Source of the DNA: Corynebacterium uropygiale
Lineage (GTDB): Bacteria; Actinomycetota; Actinomycetes; Mycobacteriales; Mycobacteriaceae
DNA: 64,000 nucleotides
Assembly (NCBI RefSeq): GCF_021568315.1
Contig: NZ_JAKGSI010000001.1
Span: 124,001-188,000 of the forward strand
Reading direction: 5' to 3'
Positions 56,400-64,000 of this stretch are shown here, in pieces. Both the position numbers and the translations under genes were made by a program. Each line of letters starts with the position of its first letter. Position 1 is the first letter of the stretch. The notes under the pieces were generated by a model. The model searched no databases. It saw only the letters and a list, made by a program, of their open reading frames with translations, and had not been told where the DNA came from.

Positions 56400-56478
56400 A
56401 AGCCGGCCGGCTCGGCCGCCGCCCGCGCTCTCAACGTCCAGCGCGGGGCGGCCGTGGGGACCAACCTCGGCCGGCTTT
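56400..56478 (+). terminator. Extended stem-loop after katA
   Basis: Outer arms AAGCCGGCC (56400-56408) and GGCCGGCTT (56469-56477) enclose an inner stem in which CCCGCGCT pairs with AGCGCGGG, with flanking GGCCGCC/GGCGGCC-like pairing. The whole 79-nt element folds as one long imperfect hairpin and ends in TTTAG. It may be the katA terminator or a stabilising 3' structure. Confidence 0.5.
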
Positions 56479-56522
56479 AGGCGTCGTGCTCAGGAGCTTT
56501 CTCCTCGTGGGAAAGCATGTCG

Positions 56523-56822
56523 CTACCCCGACATTGGCTCAATCCCCATCACCTCGTCCTCGTTGCGATCCAACGCCACATCAAGCTCGTAACGTGACTG
56601 GAGATTCATCCAGAACTCCGAGGACGTGCCGAAGAACCGCCCCAGTCGTAGCGCTGTGTCTGCTGTTATTCCTCGCTTACCTTGGACGATCTCATTGATC
56701 CGGCGGGCGGGCACATGAATCTCCTGAGCTAGTCGGTACTGGCTCATACCTAGCTCCTTGAGGAAATCCTCTGAAAGAACCTCCCCAGGGTGGATGGGCG
56801 GGAAATCCTTAGTGATAGTCAC
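56523..56822 (-). CDS. higA: HigA family antitoxin (XRE helix-turn-helix)
   Basis: The product has 99 residues from a GTG inside the end of the toxin gene. PPIHPGEVLSEDFLKELGMSQYRLAQEIHVPARRINEIVQGKRGITADTALRLGRFFGTSSEFWMNLQ is the complete HigA/VapI-type helix-turn-helix. It neutralises HigB and probably represses the operon through the palindrome in its promoter. The overlap of 14 bp with higB and the toxin-first order are the normal HigBA arrangement. Confidence 0.93.
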   Translation of the reverse strand: MTITKDFPPIHPGEVLSEDFLKELGMSQYRLAQEIHVPARRINEIVQGKRGITADTALRLGRFFGTSSEFWMNLQSRYELDVALDRNEDEVMGIEPMSG

Positions 56823-57090
56823 AAATCTCAACTCCCTCGGCGTTGTTGTTAGTCCACGTGAAGCAAATCCGCCACTGTGCGTTGATTCGGATACTGTGCT
56901 GCCCAACTCGGTCACCTTTCAAGGCTTCTAGACGGTTGCCGGGAGGTACCCGAAGATCGTCAATATGAGCAGCTGCGTCAAGTAGGCGGAGTTTTCGGAG
57001 TGCCGTCCGCTGGATGGTGGGATCAATCTTCGGTGACTTGTGGCGGTGCCACAGGAGTTCTGTGTGCTTGTCAGCGAACGAGTTGATCAC
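56809..57090 (-). CDS. higB: HigB family toxin (RelE superfamily mRNA interferase)
   Basis: The product has 93 residues starting at a GTG. INSFADKHTELLWHRHKSPKIDPTIQRTALRKLRLLDAA opens the family, followed by LRVPPGNRLEALKGDRVGQHSIRINAQWRICFTW and the end NNAEGVEICDYH, which carries the active-site Asp/Tyr/His region. HigB cleaves mRNA on the ribosome. Length and order are normal and no damage is visible. GC is visibly lower than in katA or the mrp genes, which suggests transfer. Confidence 0.93.
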   Translation of the reverse strand: MINSFADKHTELLWHRHKSPKIDPTIQRTALRKLRLLDAAAHIDDLRVPPGNRLEALKGDRVGQHSIRINAQWRICFTWTNNNAEGVEICDYH

Positions 57091-57096
57091 ACCCCG

Positions 57097-57125
57097 AGTA
57101 TGAACGAACCGCGTTAATAACGCAA
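57097..57125 (-). promoter_or_regulatory. higBA promoter with operator palindrome
   Basis: On the minus strand, -35 TTGCGT (57125-57120) and -10 CATACT (57102-57097) are 17 nt apart. The palindrome GCGTT-AAT-AACGC (57111-57123) overlaps the -35 and spacer, the usual place for HigA autorepression. The -10 ends 6 nt before the higB GTG, so the transcript is probably leaderless. Confidence 0.75.
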
Positions 57126-57172
57126 TCCGTTACTTCTCTGTGCTGGTCCTGTCCGCTTCGTGCCAGCATCGC

Positions 57173-57205
57173 AAGCCCCTCCCCATCTCGCTGGGGAGGG
57201 GCTTT
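57173..57205. terminator. Bidirectional hairpin terminator between higBA promoter and mrp operon end
   Basis: AAGCCCCTCCCC (57173-57184) pairs with GGGGAGGGGCTT (57193-57204) around an 8-nt loop. In the minus direction it lies downstream of the last mrp gene, so it most likely ends that operon. On the plus strand it is followed by TACTCT. Confidence 0.75.
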
Positions 57206-57283
57206 ACTCTGTTGCGCCCGGCCCTGCTCGCGTCGTTCACCAGTGTGTGGGGACTTGTGGAGCTATGGGCGCCTGCTCATGGG

Positions 57284-57688
57284 TTATTTCTTCTGGTCGC
57301 GAGCGCGTGGAGACTGAGGGAGATCAGCTGAGCGCGTTTCTCGACGGAGCTCCTTTTTGTGTAGCGTCATCGGGTCCGAACCCGGATCCACGATGGTCAC
57401 GCCGTGGATCGAGCGCGCAATATAGAAGCTCCCGACGGCGCAGATGACCCACACCCCAGCGATCGCGATGATCGCCCGGATGAGGTCGTTCACCTGCAGG
57501 CCGTGGCGGGAAATATCCGCAACCAGCTTGGCGATGAGCAGGCAAGGCAGCGCCAGGGAGGTCGTCGGGCCCAACACATTGACCCTGGTGAGGGCGTCGG
57601 GGGCGCGCCAGAGGAGGGCGGCCGTCGTCACGACGAGAAGCGTGGCGATGATCGCCAGGATGGAAACAATAATCTCCGCGGTACTCAT
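57284..57688 (-). CDS. mrpG: Na+/H+ antiporter subunit G
   Basis: The product has 134 residues with three hydrophobic segments (about 6-27, 42-60 and 71-91) and the MrpG loop RAPDALTRVNVLGPTTSLALP. A basic cytoplasmic tail follows. It is the last gene of the operon and starts 2 nt after mrpF. Confidence 0.9.
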   Translation of the reverse strand: MSTAEIIVSILAIIATLLVVTTAALLWRAPDALTRVNVLGPTTSLALPCLLIAKLVADISRHGLQVNDLIRAIIAIAGVWVICAVGSFYIARSIHGVTIVDPGSDPMTLHKKELRRETRSADLPQSPRARDQKK

Positions 57689-57690
57689 GC

Positions 57691-57963
57691 CTACCGCCGT
57701 CCCTTCGAGATGATGCGAGCCATCGAGAGAGTGGGGAGCACGCCGGCGCTCACCGCGCCGAGCAGCGCCACCTCATAGGACACGGACGTCTCATTGTTGA
57801 GCGTCCAGAGGAAGTAGATGGAGAGCATGCCGTAGAAGATCATGTCGGACATCACGGCGCGCGTCATCCAGTCCTTGGTGCGCAGGATGAGGATGAGCGA
57901 GACGATGATGCTCACCGCGATAATCACCCCGCAGCATGTGAGGATCGTTTCAAAGAGTGTCAT
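57691..57963 (-). CDS. mrpF: Na+/H+ antiporter subunit F
   Basis: The product has 90 residues and three hydrophobic segments. The central loop RTKDWMTRAVMSDMIFYG is the MrpF form of the conserved P-T/S-R-V-x-A-D motif. The ATG overlaps the mrpE stop by 4 bp (ATGA). Confidence 0.9.
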   Translation of the reverse strand: MTLFETILTCCGVIIAVSIIVSLILILRTKDWMTRAVMSDMIFYGMLSIYFLWTLNNETSVSYEVALLGAVSAGVLPTLSMARIISKGRR

Positions 57964-58472
57964 TTCTCCTCCTCCACGTCGGGGTCGCCGGGAAGCCCGC
58001 TCGCGGTGTTCTCGGTGCTCGGGGTGATGCCCACCGTGTCTCCCGCGCGACGGGGCAGCACCGTGTACGGCGGGTGCGCCCAGTAGCGCTCGTCGAGGGT
58101 GCGCTCCTCACCGGCGGGGCCCTGGCCGGGCGCGCCGTGGTCGATGTCGCGGACGTGCGGGGCCATGCGGGCCTCCATGTCGGCGAGGCTGGCGCACACA
58201 TCGGTGGGGTCCTCGCCGAAGACGGCGTGGACGAGCAGCTGGTAGGGGCCGCCCGGGCGCTCGGGCTCGCGCAGGCCGAGGGAGAGCGTCGACGGCGTCA
58301 TCGTGATTGAGGACGTGAACCAGAACACCTGCCAGGCGGAGGTCACGCGCAGCGGGTAGGCCACGATGACCGGCTGCATCGGGTTGCCCGGCGTGAGCCC
58401 GCGGACGATCAGCTGCACGCCCGAGACGATAATTTCCTTAATCAACCAGGGGATATACAGAAGTACATGCAT
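57960..58472 (-). CDS. mrpE: Na+/H+ antiporter subunit E
   Basis: The product has 170 residues starting MHVLLYIPWLIKEIIVSG, the MrpE opening without the usual first membrane pair, so it is a shortened form. QPVIVAYPLRVTSAWQVFWFTSSITMTPSTLSLGL carries the conserved TPGT-like turn as TPST. A long soluble tail (about 110-170) ends DPDVEEEK. The gene lies 1 nt after mrpD. The missing N-terminal part is typical of actinobacterial MrpE. Confidence 0.87.
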   Translation of the reverse strand: MHVLLYIPWLIKEIIVSGVQLIVRGLTPGNPMQPVIVAYPLRVTSAWQVFWFTSSITMTPSTLSLGLREPERPGGPYQLLVHAVFGEDPTDVCASLADMEARMAPHVRDIDHGAPGQGPAGEERTLDERYWAHPPYTVLPRRAGDTVGITPSTENTASGLPGDPDVEEEK

Positions 58473-58473
58473 C

Positions 58474-59997
58474 TTAACGTCCTTGCTCGCTGAGGTCGGG
58501 GAGGCCAATCGGGTGATCGCCCAGCACCACGTGCTGGTAGTTCTCGACGTCGAGCAGCCCCGAGGTGGCCGTGATGCTGGCATCCATGAGCGGGCCGGCT
58601 CCCAGGAACATCGCGAGGGACACGAGGATGAGCAGCCCACCCGGCGCGATGAGGGCGCCCGGGATGCGCAGCGAGGCGGGGTAGCGCTTCTCGCTCATGT
58701 CTCGGCCCCAGAAGACCTCCCGCCAGATGCGGAGCATGCTGAGCAGGGCGCCGAAGGAGGCCAGGATGATCGCCGCGATGACGATCCACGAGCCCACCGA
58801 GCCCTGGCGCGCCGCCGTGATGACGATGGCCACCTTGCCCCACAGGCCGGAGAAGGGCGGGAAGCCCACGACGGAGAAGGCGCCGGCGGCGAAGATCGCG
58901 GCCACGAGCTTATCGCGGCGCGCGAGGCCGGAGAGCCGCTTGAGGATGCCGGTGCCGTAGGTTTCCTCCACCGCGCCCGAGGTGAGGATGAGGGAACCCA
59001 CCGTCACCATGTGGTGCAGGGTGTAGATGAGCCCGGCGGCGAGCGCCCGCTCCGGGTGGTCGCCGAGGAAGGCGAGGACCACGAGGATCATCGGCATGCC
59101 GTTGACCATCTGGTAGGCAAGCACGCGGCGGATGGAATTCTCCGCCAGCCCCGCGAAGCCGCCGATGAGCATGGACACCACCATGAGCGCAATGATGAGC
59201 CAGTTCCACCGCTGCTCCAGGTCAAAGACCACGACGAACAGCCGGAAGAGCATGTACACGCCCACCTTGGTGTGCAGGCCAGAGAAGAGGCCCATGACCG
59301 CCGCGGACGTCCCCGGGTAGGTGCGGGGCAGCCACGTGTGGAGGGGGAAGACACCGGCCTTCGCCGCGATCGCGATGATGACCACCCCGAGCGCCACGAC
59401 GGCCGGGCCGTGGCCCCGCCCCACGCCGGCCAGCGCCGGCAGGTTGACCGTGCCCACCACGCCATAGAGCAGGCCCACGCCGATGAGCAGCACCGTGGAG
59501 GCCGTGAGGTTGACGAGCACGAACATGCGCCCGCCGGCCAGCCGCGCCCAGGTGCCCGACATGGCGATGAGGCCATAGGAGGGCAGCAGCATGACCTCGA
59601 TGAACACGAAGAAGTTGAAGAGATCCGCCGTGAGCAGCGCGCCGTTCACACCCGTGACGAGCATGAGGGTGAGCGAGGCGTAGAAGCGGGAACTCGTCTC
59701 CCCCGCGGCCGTGGCAAACCAGTTGGCCGTCACCGCGATGAGCCCGGTGGCCACCAGCATGATCGAGGAGAAGGTGTCCGCCGCGAAGGGGATCGCCACG
59801 CCGCCGTCGTAGAGGCCGACATTGTGGGCGATCGCCCCGTGCGAGGCGGTGTAACAGAAGAGGCCCGCACCCGCGAGGAGGCTGAGCAGCGGGATGAGGA
59901 TGTGGAGGGCGTCGCGCGCCGGACGCCAGGGCAGGAGCAGGGCGATCGCGCTGGACACCAGCGGAACCGCCACCATGAGGGGCAAATACACACCCAT
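58474..59997 (-). CDS. mrpD: Na+/H+ antiporter subunit D
   Basis: The product has 507 residues with about fourteen hydrophobic segments and the NADH-quinone oxidoreductase NuoN/M-like proton channel core. FVFIEVMLLPSYGLIAMSG has the key Glu, GVFPLHTWLPRTYPGTSAAVMGLFSGLHTKVGVYMLFR has the channel Lys and His, and MLIGGFAGLAENSIRRVLAYQMVNGM continues the core. The start codon overlaps the mrpC stop by one base (TAATG). Confidence 0.95.
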   Translation of the reverse strand: MGVYLPLMVAVPLVSSAIALLLPWRPARDALHILIPLLSLLAGAGLFCYTASHGAIAHNVGLYDGGVAIPFAADTFSSIMLVATGLIAVTANWFATAAGETSSRFYASLTLMLVTGVNGALLTADLFNFFVFIEVMLLPSYGLIAMSGTWARLAGGRMFVLVNLTASTVLLIGVGLLYGVVGTVNLPALAGVGRGHGPAVVALGVVIIAIAAKAGVFPLHTWLPRTYPGTSAAVMGLFSGLHTKVGVYMLFRLFVVVFDLEQRWNWLIIALMVVSMLIGGFAGLAENSIRRVLAYQMVNGMPMILVVLAFLGDHPERALAAGLIYTLHHMVTVGSLILTSGAVEETYGTGILKRLSGLARRDKLVAAIFAAGAFSVVGFPPFSGLWGKVAIVITAARQGSVGSWIVIAAIILASFGALLSMLRIWREVFWGRDMSEKRYPASLRIPGALIAPGGLLILVSLAMFLGAGPLMDASITATSGLLDVENYQHVVLGDHPIGLPDLSEQGR

Positions 59998-60446
59998 TAG
60001 CGCTGCACCTCCTGCGCCTCGGAGAGGGCCTTGGCGGCGGCCTCACGCTCCGCCTTCTCCACGGCAGCCTTGCGCGCCGCCTGCTTTTCAATGCGGCGCC
60101 CCGCCGTGTCGATGGTCGAGGGGCCGTCCTCCGGCATCCGCTCGGCCACGTGCGTGTCGTCGTTCGAGCCGAGGGCGGAGAGGGTGAGGAGGATCGTCGT
60201 CACGGCCATGGAAATGACGATCGCGGTGAGGACGAACGCCTGGGGGAGCGGGTCCGCGATGGCGTCCATACTCGTGCGATTCATGAACGGCTCCCCACGC
60301 CAGGCGCCGATGCCCGTCGCGAGAAGCAGCAGGTTCCCGGCGTGGCTAATGAGCCCGATTCCCAGGATGATGCGGACCATGCCGCGCGTGAGAATGAGGT
60401 AGACACCGCCGGCAACGAGGATCGAGATGCTGAGGGCCATGATCAT
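59997..60446 (-). CDS. mrpC: Na+/H+ antiporter subunit C
   Basis: The product has 149 residues. Three hydrophobic segments resemble NuoK: LILTRGMVRIILGIGLISHAGNLLLLATG and DPLPQAFVLTAIVISMAVTTILLTL. A basic and acidic tail of about 45 residues follows, longer than in most MrpC. It overlaps the mrpA stop as ATGA. Confidence 0.93.
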   Translation of the reverse strand: MIMALSISILVAGGVYLILTRGMVRIILGIGLISHAGNLLLLATGIGAWRGEPFMNRTSMDAIADPLPQAFVLTAIVISMAVTTILLTLSALGSNDDTHVAERMPEDGPSTIDTAGRRIEKQAARKAAVEKAEREAAAKALSEAQEVQR

Positions 60447-63382
60447 CGGGCATTCTCCTTTCCGGCCTTCGGGGCGGCGGGGACGGTGGCGGGGTTGATG
60501 GCCTCCGGGAAGTCGGGGTCCGCATTCTCGACGGTGGGCATCTGCGGCGTCGGCGGCAGCGGGCCCTGGGAGCGGACGTAGTCGAGGTCATCGATGCTCT
60601 CCGCACCCGGCCGCGTATACCCGCCGAGCGCGTTGATCGCCATGGTCAGCATGCCCAGCACCGCGAGGTAAATACCGCCATCGAAGATGAGCGAGGTCGT
60701 GAGGTGCTGGCCCAGGAACTCGCCGTGGATGGCATAGAGGAAACCGCCGTGCAGGTAGCCGATGAAACCCGCCACCAGGGCGGTGACAATGCCCACCCCG
60801 GTGAGGACGCGCGGGGTGCGGCGTCGGAAAATACCGGCGTCCTTGCCACCCGTGAGGTAGGAGAGCATGATCGCCGCGCCGGCGACGAGCGCCGCTGGGA
60901 AGCCGCCGCCCGGGGCGCTATGCCCGCGCCAGAAGATGAGCACGCTGGAGACCAGCAGAATCGGGGTGACGAGGACGAGCGCCTTCTGCATGGGGATGGC
61001 GTTGAGCCGCGACTGCCCGAAGGGGCGCGGCCGCGTTCCCGGGGCGAACTGCCCGCGCGGAATGGACTGGATGACCGCGCCGATGACGACGGCCGCCATA
61101 CCCAGCACCGAGAGCTCGCCCAGGGTATCGAGGGCACGGAACTCGACGAGGATCGCGCCCACCACGTTGTCCGCGTCCGCGATGTTGTGCGTGTTCTGCA
61201 CGTACCACATGCCCAGGTCCGAGCGCCCGTGCCGGGCCAGCAGCCCCCAGATCGCGGCGAAGGTCGCCACGCCGGCCAGGATCGCGACGAGCGCTGCGCC
61301 CCTCTTGTGCCGCGGGGAAATCCGCTGGTAGGTGGCCGGCTGGTGGCGGATGACCAGCATCATGATGATGGTGACCAGCGCCTCGACGAGGAACTGCACG
61401 AGGCCCACATCCGGGGCGCCCAGAGACAGCATCTGGAGGGTGACACCCACGCCCGCGGTGCCCAGGAAGACCACCGAGGACAGGCGGTTGCGCGTGCGCA
61501 CCAGGCCAATGACCGAGAGCGCAATGATCGCAAAGGCCGCGAGGTCGATCGGCTGGTCCAGCCCGGTGACCTTGGGCTGCGCCGGGACGCCGTCGAGCCC
61601 CGGAACGATGAGACCGGCGGCCGCGAGGCTGATGAGCGTGAGCCACAGCCACAGCAGGTGGCGCGAGGGGTTGAGCGTGTTAGCCATCCAGCCGAGGGCG
61701 CGGCCCACCTCGGTGAGCCCGGATTGGAGGGCGGCGAGCGCCCGGTTGCCGGAGCCCGGGAAGAGCTCGCGGCCATCGAGGGCGTTCCACACGCCCTGGC
61801 GGTGCAGCACGCCGAAGATGCCCACCACGAGGACGATGATCGAGATGACGAGCGGCAGGTTCACGCCGTGCCAGAGGCCGAAGTGGAGGTGGGCGCTCAT
61901 GCCCACCGAGCCGAGGATGGCCTCCACCGGGCGGCCCAGGTAGCCGACGAGGAACGCGGCCGGCAGGGAGAGCAGGCCGGGGATCGCCGCCGGGAGCCAC
62001 AGCGCGACGGGTGCCTCGTGGACGTGAGACATGTCCCGGGGGCCGTCGACAAATGCGCCGAAGACGAGCCGTGCGGAATACGTGAAGGTGAAGACCGCGC
62101 CGACCGTCGCCGCGATGAGCAGCATGATGACCGCCGTGTTGCCCAGGGGCGCATCCATGAAGGCGGTGATCATGCCCTCCTTGGAGACGAAGCCCATGAG
62201 CGGCGGGATCGCGGCCATCGACGCCGCGCCCACGCACACCGAGACGAAGGTGCACGGCATGCGGCGGATCAGCGGGCCCAGGCGGCGGACGTCGCGGGAG
62301 CCGGCCTCATGGTCAATGACGCCGATGAGCATGAAGAGCGAGGACTTAAACAGCGCGTGCGCCAGCGTGTGCACCACTGCCGCGGCCAGCGCGAAGGGGG
62401 TGCCGACGCCGATCGTCGCGACAATCCAGCCGAGGTGAGACACCGTGGAATAGGCGGTGAGCTTCTTGAGGTCCGTCTTCTGGATGGCGAAGTAGGAGCT
62501 CATGAGGGCCGTCGCCATACCGACGACGATGAGCAGCCAATTCCAGGCCGCGACCCCGTGGAACACCGTGGAGAATCGGAGCAGGACGTAAATACCCGCC
62601 TTCACCACCGCCGCGGCGTGGAGGAAGGCGGAGACCGGGGTGGCTGCCGCCATGGCCTCGGGGAGCCAGAAGTGGAAGGGCAGCTGGGCGGACTTGGTGA
62701 AGGCGGAGATCGCCAGCAGGACGGCGAGGACCGCCGTGAGCCCGGGCTTCTCGTGCCAGAAGTCGGCGCCGAGGATGACCTGCAGGTTCGTCGAGCCCGC
62801 CTCGACGGCCATGATGCCCAGCGAGGCGAGCAGGGTGAGGCCGCCAAAGAAGGTGAGAATGAGGGTCCGTTGGGAGCCGGCCTCGCCGCCGGATCCCGAG
62901 CGCGCAATAAGAAGGAAGGAGGCGATAGACACCAACTCCCACGCGATGAAGAGCAGCACCACGTCATTGGCGAGAACCAGCAGGAGAATCGACAGCGTGA
63001 ACGCCGTCATGATGAGGTAGAAGCTGGTGTTTCCCTGACGGGCGGGCAAGTAGGAGGCGGAGTAGATAAACACCACCGCGCCTATGCCCAGGGCGAGCAC
63101 TGCGAAGAACAGACTGAGGGCATCGCCACGGAGCGCGAAGGACACGTCGATACCTGGTGCCAAGAAATCGTGAACCCACACCCAGTCAAAAGACAAGGGG
63201 GTGTGGGTGAAATCCCTGGCAATCAGCACCGCCCCGACGACGAAGAACGCCGCCAGGGGCCACCCAGCACGACGGTCAAAAATCTTGACCGCCGGGGTAG
63301 CAAGCACCACCGCCGCCGCAGCGAGGGCGATCACAATGAGAAGGGTCACGGGTGAATCACTCTCGATGGCTGGGGTAGACAT
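60443..63382 (-). CDS. mrpA: Na+/H+ antiporter subunit A, fused A/B form
   Basis: The product has 979 residues from the ATG at 63382. About 21 hydrophobic segments are present. The first 480 or so follow NuoL (FIAWELVSIASFLLIARS, FHFWLPEAMAAATPVSAFLHAAAVVKAGIY). The middle includes the MrpA C-terminal domain (VQFLVEALVTIIMMLVIRHQP, ADNVVGAILVEFRALDTLGELSVLG). The end is an MrpB domain (WRGHSAPGGGFPAALVAGAAIMLSYL, LIFDGGIYLAVLGML). A separate mrpB gene is absent, so this fused protein and CDEFG make a complete set. The complex exports Na+ in exchange for H+. The longer upstream frame is antisense to the next gene and was not used. Confidence 0.95.
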   Translation of the reverse strand: MSTPAIESDSPVTLLIVIALAAAAVVLATPAVKIFDRRAGWPLAAFFVVGAVLIARDFTHTPLSFDWVWVHDFLAPGIDVSFALRGDALSLFFAVLALGIGAVVFIYSASYLPARQGNTSFYLIMTAFTLSILLLVLANDVVLLFIAWELVSIASFLLIARSGSGGEAGSQRTLILTFFGGLTLLASLGIMAVEAGSTNLQVILGADFWHEKPGLTAVLAVLLAISAFTKSAQLPFHFWLPEAMAAATPVSAFLHAAAVVKAGIYVLLRFSTVFHGVAAWNWLLIVVGMATALMSSYFAIQKTDLKKLTAYSTVSHLGWIVATIGVGTPFALAAAVVHTLAHALFKSSLFMLIGVIDHEAGSRDVRRLGPLIRRMPCTFVSVCVGAASMAAIPPLMGFVSKEGMITAFMDAPLGNTAVIMLLIAATVGAVFTFTYSARLVFGAFVDGPRDMSHVHEAPVALWLPAAIPGLLSLPAAFLVGYLGRPVEAILGSVGMSAHLHFGLWHGVNLPLVISIIVLVVGIFGVLHRQGVWNALDGRELFPGSGNRALAALQSGLTEVGRALGWMANTLNPSRHLLWLWLTLISLAAAGLIVPGLDGVPAQPKVTGLDQPIDLAAFAIIALSVIGLVRTRNRLSSVVFLGTAGVGVTLQMLSLGAPDVGLVQFLVEALVTIIMMLVIRHQPATYQRISPRHKRGAALVAILAGVATFAAIWGLLARHGRSDLGMWYVQNTHNIADADNVVGAILVEFRALDTLGELSVLGMAAVVIGAVIQSIPRGQFAPGTRPRPFGQSRLNAIPMQKALVLVTPILLVSSVLIFWRGHSAPGGGFPAALVAGAAIMLSYLTGGKDAGIFRRRTPRVLTGVGIVTALVAGFIGYLHGGFLYAIHGEFLGQHLTTSLIFDGGIYLAVLGMLTMAINALGGYTRPGAESIDDLDYVRSQGPLPPTPQMPTVENADPDFPEAINPATVPAAPKAGKENAR

Positions 63383-63402
63383 TGCTCTAAACGACGTGGT
63401 CA

Positions 63403-63411
63403 ATAGTACCA
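63403..63411 (-). promoter_or_regulatory. Extended -10 element of the mrp operon promoter
   Basis: On the minus strand TGG-TACTAT (63411-63403) has the TGN extended -10 form and lies 20 nt before the mrpA ATG. No good -35 element is visible. Confidence 0.4.
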
Positions 63412-63494
63412 GTGGGCCCTCCCGCCGCCTCCCGCGCAGGATTCCCCGGGGTGCCTCCGAGCGCCGCTTCGAGGGACGCGGTAAGTTTCTCGAC

Positions 63495-64000
63495 ATGAAG
63501 AGTGCGCGAACCCGAATCCTCCCTTATCTCCTGGCGCTAGCGCTCGTGATCCCGCTTGCCGTGGGCGCCGTGCTGGGGCTCAGCCCCGCCACCACGTGGA
63601 GCGAGGGAGGCGCCCCCGTCGACGATGCCAGCCCCACCATGTCCGGCATCGACCCGCGGGCGCTCGTCGGGGCGCGGCAGGCGGCCGGCGCCGCCAACAC
63701 CCAGGCCGGCCTCCTCAAGAAGGGCACCGACCAGCTCAAAGAGGGAACCCAGCAGTTCCGCGACAAGTCGGGTGAGCTCACCGACGGCATGAACCGCGCC
63801 ACCGACGCCAGCCAGCAGCTCTCCCAGGGGCTCGTCCAGATCCAGGCCGGCACCGGGCAGCTCGGGCAGGGCGCCACGGAGCTCGCCGACGGCATCGACC
63901 AGGTCGTCCAGGAGATGGCCGGCCTCGAAGCGGTCCGCGGCCAGATGCTCACCGCCGTAGACCAAGCCGACGGCGAACTCAAAGACAGCCTCGACCCGCG
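63495..64000 (+). CDS. Exported or membrane protein with long coiled-coil repeats, YhgE/Pip-like (3' end outside window)
   Basis: The frame is open from the ATG at 63495 to the window end, at least 168 codons. MKSARTRILPYLLALALVIPLAVGAVLG is an N-terminal membrane segment or signal. After it, from about residue 65, come repeated units of Gln/Gly/Leu/Thr of the kind LKKGTDQLKEG, LSQGLVQIQAG, LGQGATELADG, each about 11 residues long, that form a coiled coil. This is the pattern of the extracellular part of YhgE/Pip (phage infection protein)-type membrane proteins. The C-terminal permease part, if present, lies outside. It is divergent from the mrp operon. Confidence 0.75.
   Translation, partial: MKSARTRILPYLLALALVIPLAVGAVLGLSPATTWSEGGAPVDDASPTMSGIDPRALVGARQAAGAANTQAGLLKKGTDQLKEGTQQFRDKSGELTDGMNRATDASQQLSQGLVQIQAGTGQLGQGATELADGIDQVVQEMAGLEAVRGQMLTAVDQADGELKDSLDP

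Noticed and set aside
60704..63355. Plus-strand open frame of 883 codons opposite mrpA
   Set aside because: Highly charged His/Arg/Asp/Glu-rich translation with no family features; it mirrors the hydrophobic codons of mrpA.

Overview
This is a high-GC chromosomal segment of a Corynebacterium-like actinobacterium. The lineage evidence is an arabinan-assembly arabinofuranosyltransferase (AftD-like), an AspT-type aminotransferase, a fused MrpA/B antiporter subunit, and the gene order dnaX ... ybaB-recR-gatD-murT-dnaQ-like ... leuA-lysC-asd-sigC-katA ... mrpACDEFG. From memory this order matches the Corynebacterium glutamicum chromosome (not checked by search). Many starts are GTG, some genes look leaderless, and ATGA stop/start overlaps are common.

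Layout. 1-6 kb: end of a glutamyl-Q tRNA(Asp) synthetase gene overlapping, tail to tail, an aftD-like gene; a DUF2613 protein; a universal stress protein; a VanW protein. 6-11 kb: two tandem aminopeptidase C paralogues and the dihydroxyacetone phosphotransferase set dhaKLM. 11-13 kb: thiC behind a TPP riboswitch whose closing stem carries the ribosome binding site. 13-15.6 kb: an ATP-grasp glutathionylspermidine-synthase-like gene followed by a YgiB-like exported protein and two small membrane proteins. 15.6-20.6 kb: a Type ISP restriction-modification gene split by an 11-base G/C homopolymer, the probable phase-variable locus of the window; it lies next to tRNA-Ser(GGA) and the 4.5S/SRP RNA gene. 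21-26 kb: aspT, a SUFU-domain gene, a DUF421 gene and dnaX.

26-42.4 kb is accessory DNA placed between dnaX and ybaB-recR. It holds a polyamine-type ABC importer operon ending in a PuuB-like FAD oxidase, a PucR regulator divergent from a class III aminotransferase, a CoA-acylating semialdehyde dehydrogenase (MmsA), a LysR regulator, a decayed alpha/beta hydrolase, an AbrB-family membrane protein and a tripartite tricarboxylate transporter (TctCBA). The part up to about 37 kb has visibly lower GC than its surroundings. Together these genes look like an uptake and catabolic unit for amines or amino acids plus a carboxylate importer.

42.4-64 kb returns to core genes: ybaB-recR; murT-gatD (lipid II amidation); a DnaQ-fold protein that seems to have lost its catalytic residues and carries a BRCT domain; leuA with a leader peptide containing four successive Leu codons; lysC with an internal in-frame beta-subunit start exactly at codon 250; asd; a YkvI-like membrane protein; a SigC-like ECF sigma factor; katA under a symmetrical operator; a HigBA toxin-antitoxin pair with an operator in its promoter; the complete mrp Na+/H+ antiporter operon; and the start of a coiled-coil exported or membrane protein cut by the window end. 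No insertion sequence, prophage or CRISPR array was seen.
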